A stretch of DNA of 64,000 nucleotides from JAGPCK01 sp041675505 (lineage in GTDB: Bacteria > Bacteroidota > Bacteroidia > UKL13-3), in contig JBAYTR010000009.1 of the NCBI GenBank assembly GCA_041675505.1, positions 62,001 to 126,000 of the forward strand, written 5' to 3'. This document shows positions 63,894 to 64,000 of this stretch, in pieces. The notes below the pieces were generated by a model. It was not told the DNA's origin. It saw nothing but the letters and a program-made list of their open reading frames with translations, and made no database searches. The position numbers and the translations under genes are program-made. Within the stretch, counting starts at the first letter, position 1, and every line of letters begins with the position of its first letter.

Positions 63894-64000
63894 ATGGAAG
63901 AAAGTAAAAGGAAGTCGAACAAGTTGTTTTTGGTTATCATCATCATTGTGCTGCTATTGCTCAATTTGGTTTTTATTTACAATTTCTACAGTACGGGTAA
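63894..64000 (+). CDS. Membrane protein, N-terminal fragment (right-edge partial)
   Basis: ATG at 63894 opens a frame that is still open at the window edge (35 complete codons). It begins MEESKRKSNKLFLVI and continues with one hydrophobic helix (about residues 12-29): a basic cytosolic N-terminus followed by a signal-anchor. It is divergent from rfbC. Identity cannot be decided from this fragment. Confidence 0.65.
   Translation, partial: MEESKRKSNKLFLVIIIIVLLLLNLVFIYNFYSTG

Overview
The window looks like a chromosomal segment from a member of the phylum Bacteroidota, probably a free-living, gliding or biofilm-type lineage. The evidence is internal. Three very large secreted proteins end in type IX secretion (T9SS) C-terminal domains. 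Many promoters carry the Bacteroidota -7 motif TAnnTTTG, and no clear Shine-Dalgarno sequences stand out. Lineage-typical genes are present: a TamL lipoprotein, an S46 dipeptidyl-peptidase, a DUF6728 mini-protein, a DUF5683 gene inside a parA-parB-DUF5683-dapB-lepB string, an Nramp-USP fusion, and sensor kinases with TPR or N-terminal receiver domains. I saw no rRNA, tRNA, insertion sequence, integrase, phage gene or CRISPR array, so this is core chromosome rather than a mobile island.

Layout. 1-1538: 5' part of a secreted TIM-barrel glycoside hydrolase, reading off the left edge. 1646-6840: a minus-strand operon (UPF0173 hydrolase, parA, parB, DUF5683, dapB, lepB). 6841-7233: the only gene-free stretch above 300 bp. 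It holds a cluster of DnaA-box-like sites beside parAB and is a candidate chromosomal origin. 7234-9497: a secreted protein, a membrane zinc protease and a 51-residue DUF6728 protein. 9556-12972: a metal-regulator operon (operator, mntR-like, mntH-USP, thioesterase, smpB). 13157-14433: an outer-membrane protein and pcm, convergent on a shared terminator. 14509-24939: a co-directional block with an atypical Gfo/Idh-like protein, a lipoprotein, a sugar-phosphate transferase and a 2349-residue T9SS adhesin-like protein. 25007-29099: a saccharopine/alanine-dehydrogenase-like enzyme, an ABC exporter and an Omp28-like lipoprotein. 29156-36840: uvrB, a TPR histidine kinase, a DPP11-type peptidase, a class IV aminotransferase and a methyltransferase on the minus strand. 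36996-42129: thiolase, an exported protein, an RNA methyltransferase and tamL. 42126-49070: two tandem T9SS beta-helix paralogues. 49164-56927: ung, ilvE, an unknown gene with rdgB, a WecA/MraY-like transferase, a phosphohexomutase, an unknown exported protein and a glutaryl-CoA-dehydrogenase-like enzyme. 57013-62777: folB and a three-gene phosphorelay (LytTR regulator, receiver-PAS-HisKA_2 kinase, receiver-PAS-HisKA-receiver-Hpt hybrid kinase). 62814-64000: a Rid-family deaminase, rfbC and the start of a membrane protein running off the right edge.

How the genes fit together. Several genes serve the cell surface: a polyprenyl-phosphate sugar transferase, a WecA/MraY-type transferase, a phosphohexomutase and rfbC for glycans; tamL for outer-membrane assembly; lepB for signal peptides; and three T9SS cargo proteins. 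The region has very compact gene junctions with 1-14 nt overlaps and many GTG or TTG starts. The most notable items for follow-up are the DnaA-box cluster, the metal-responsive operator, the signalling cassette, the Gfo/Idh-like protein lacking both signature cofactor motifs, and tamL, which overlaps opposite-strand genes at both ends.
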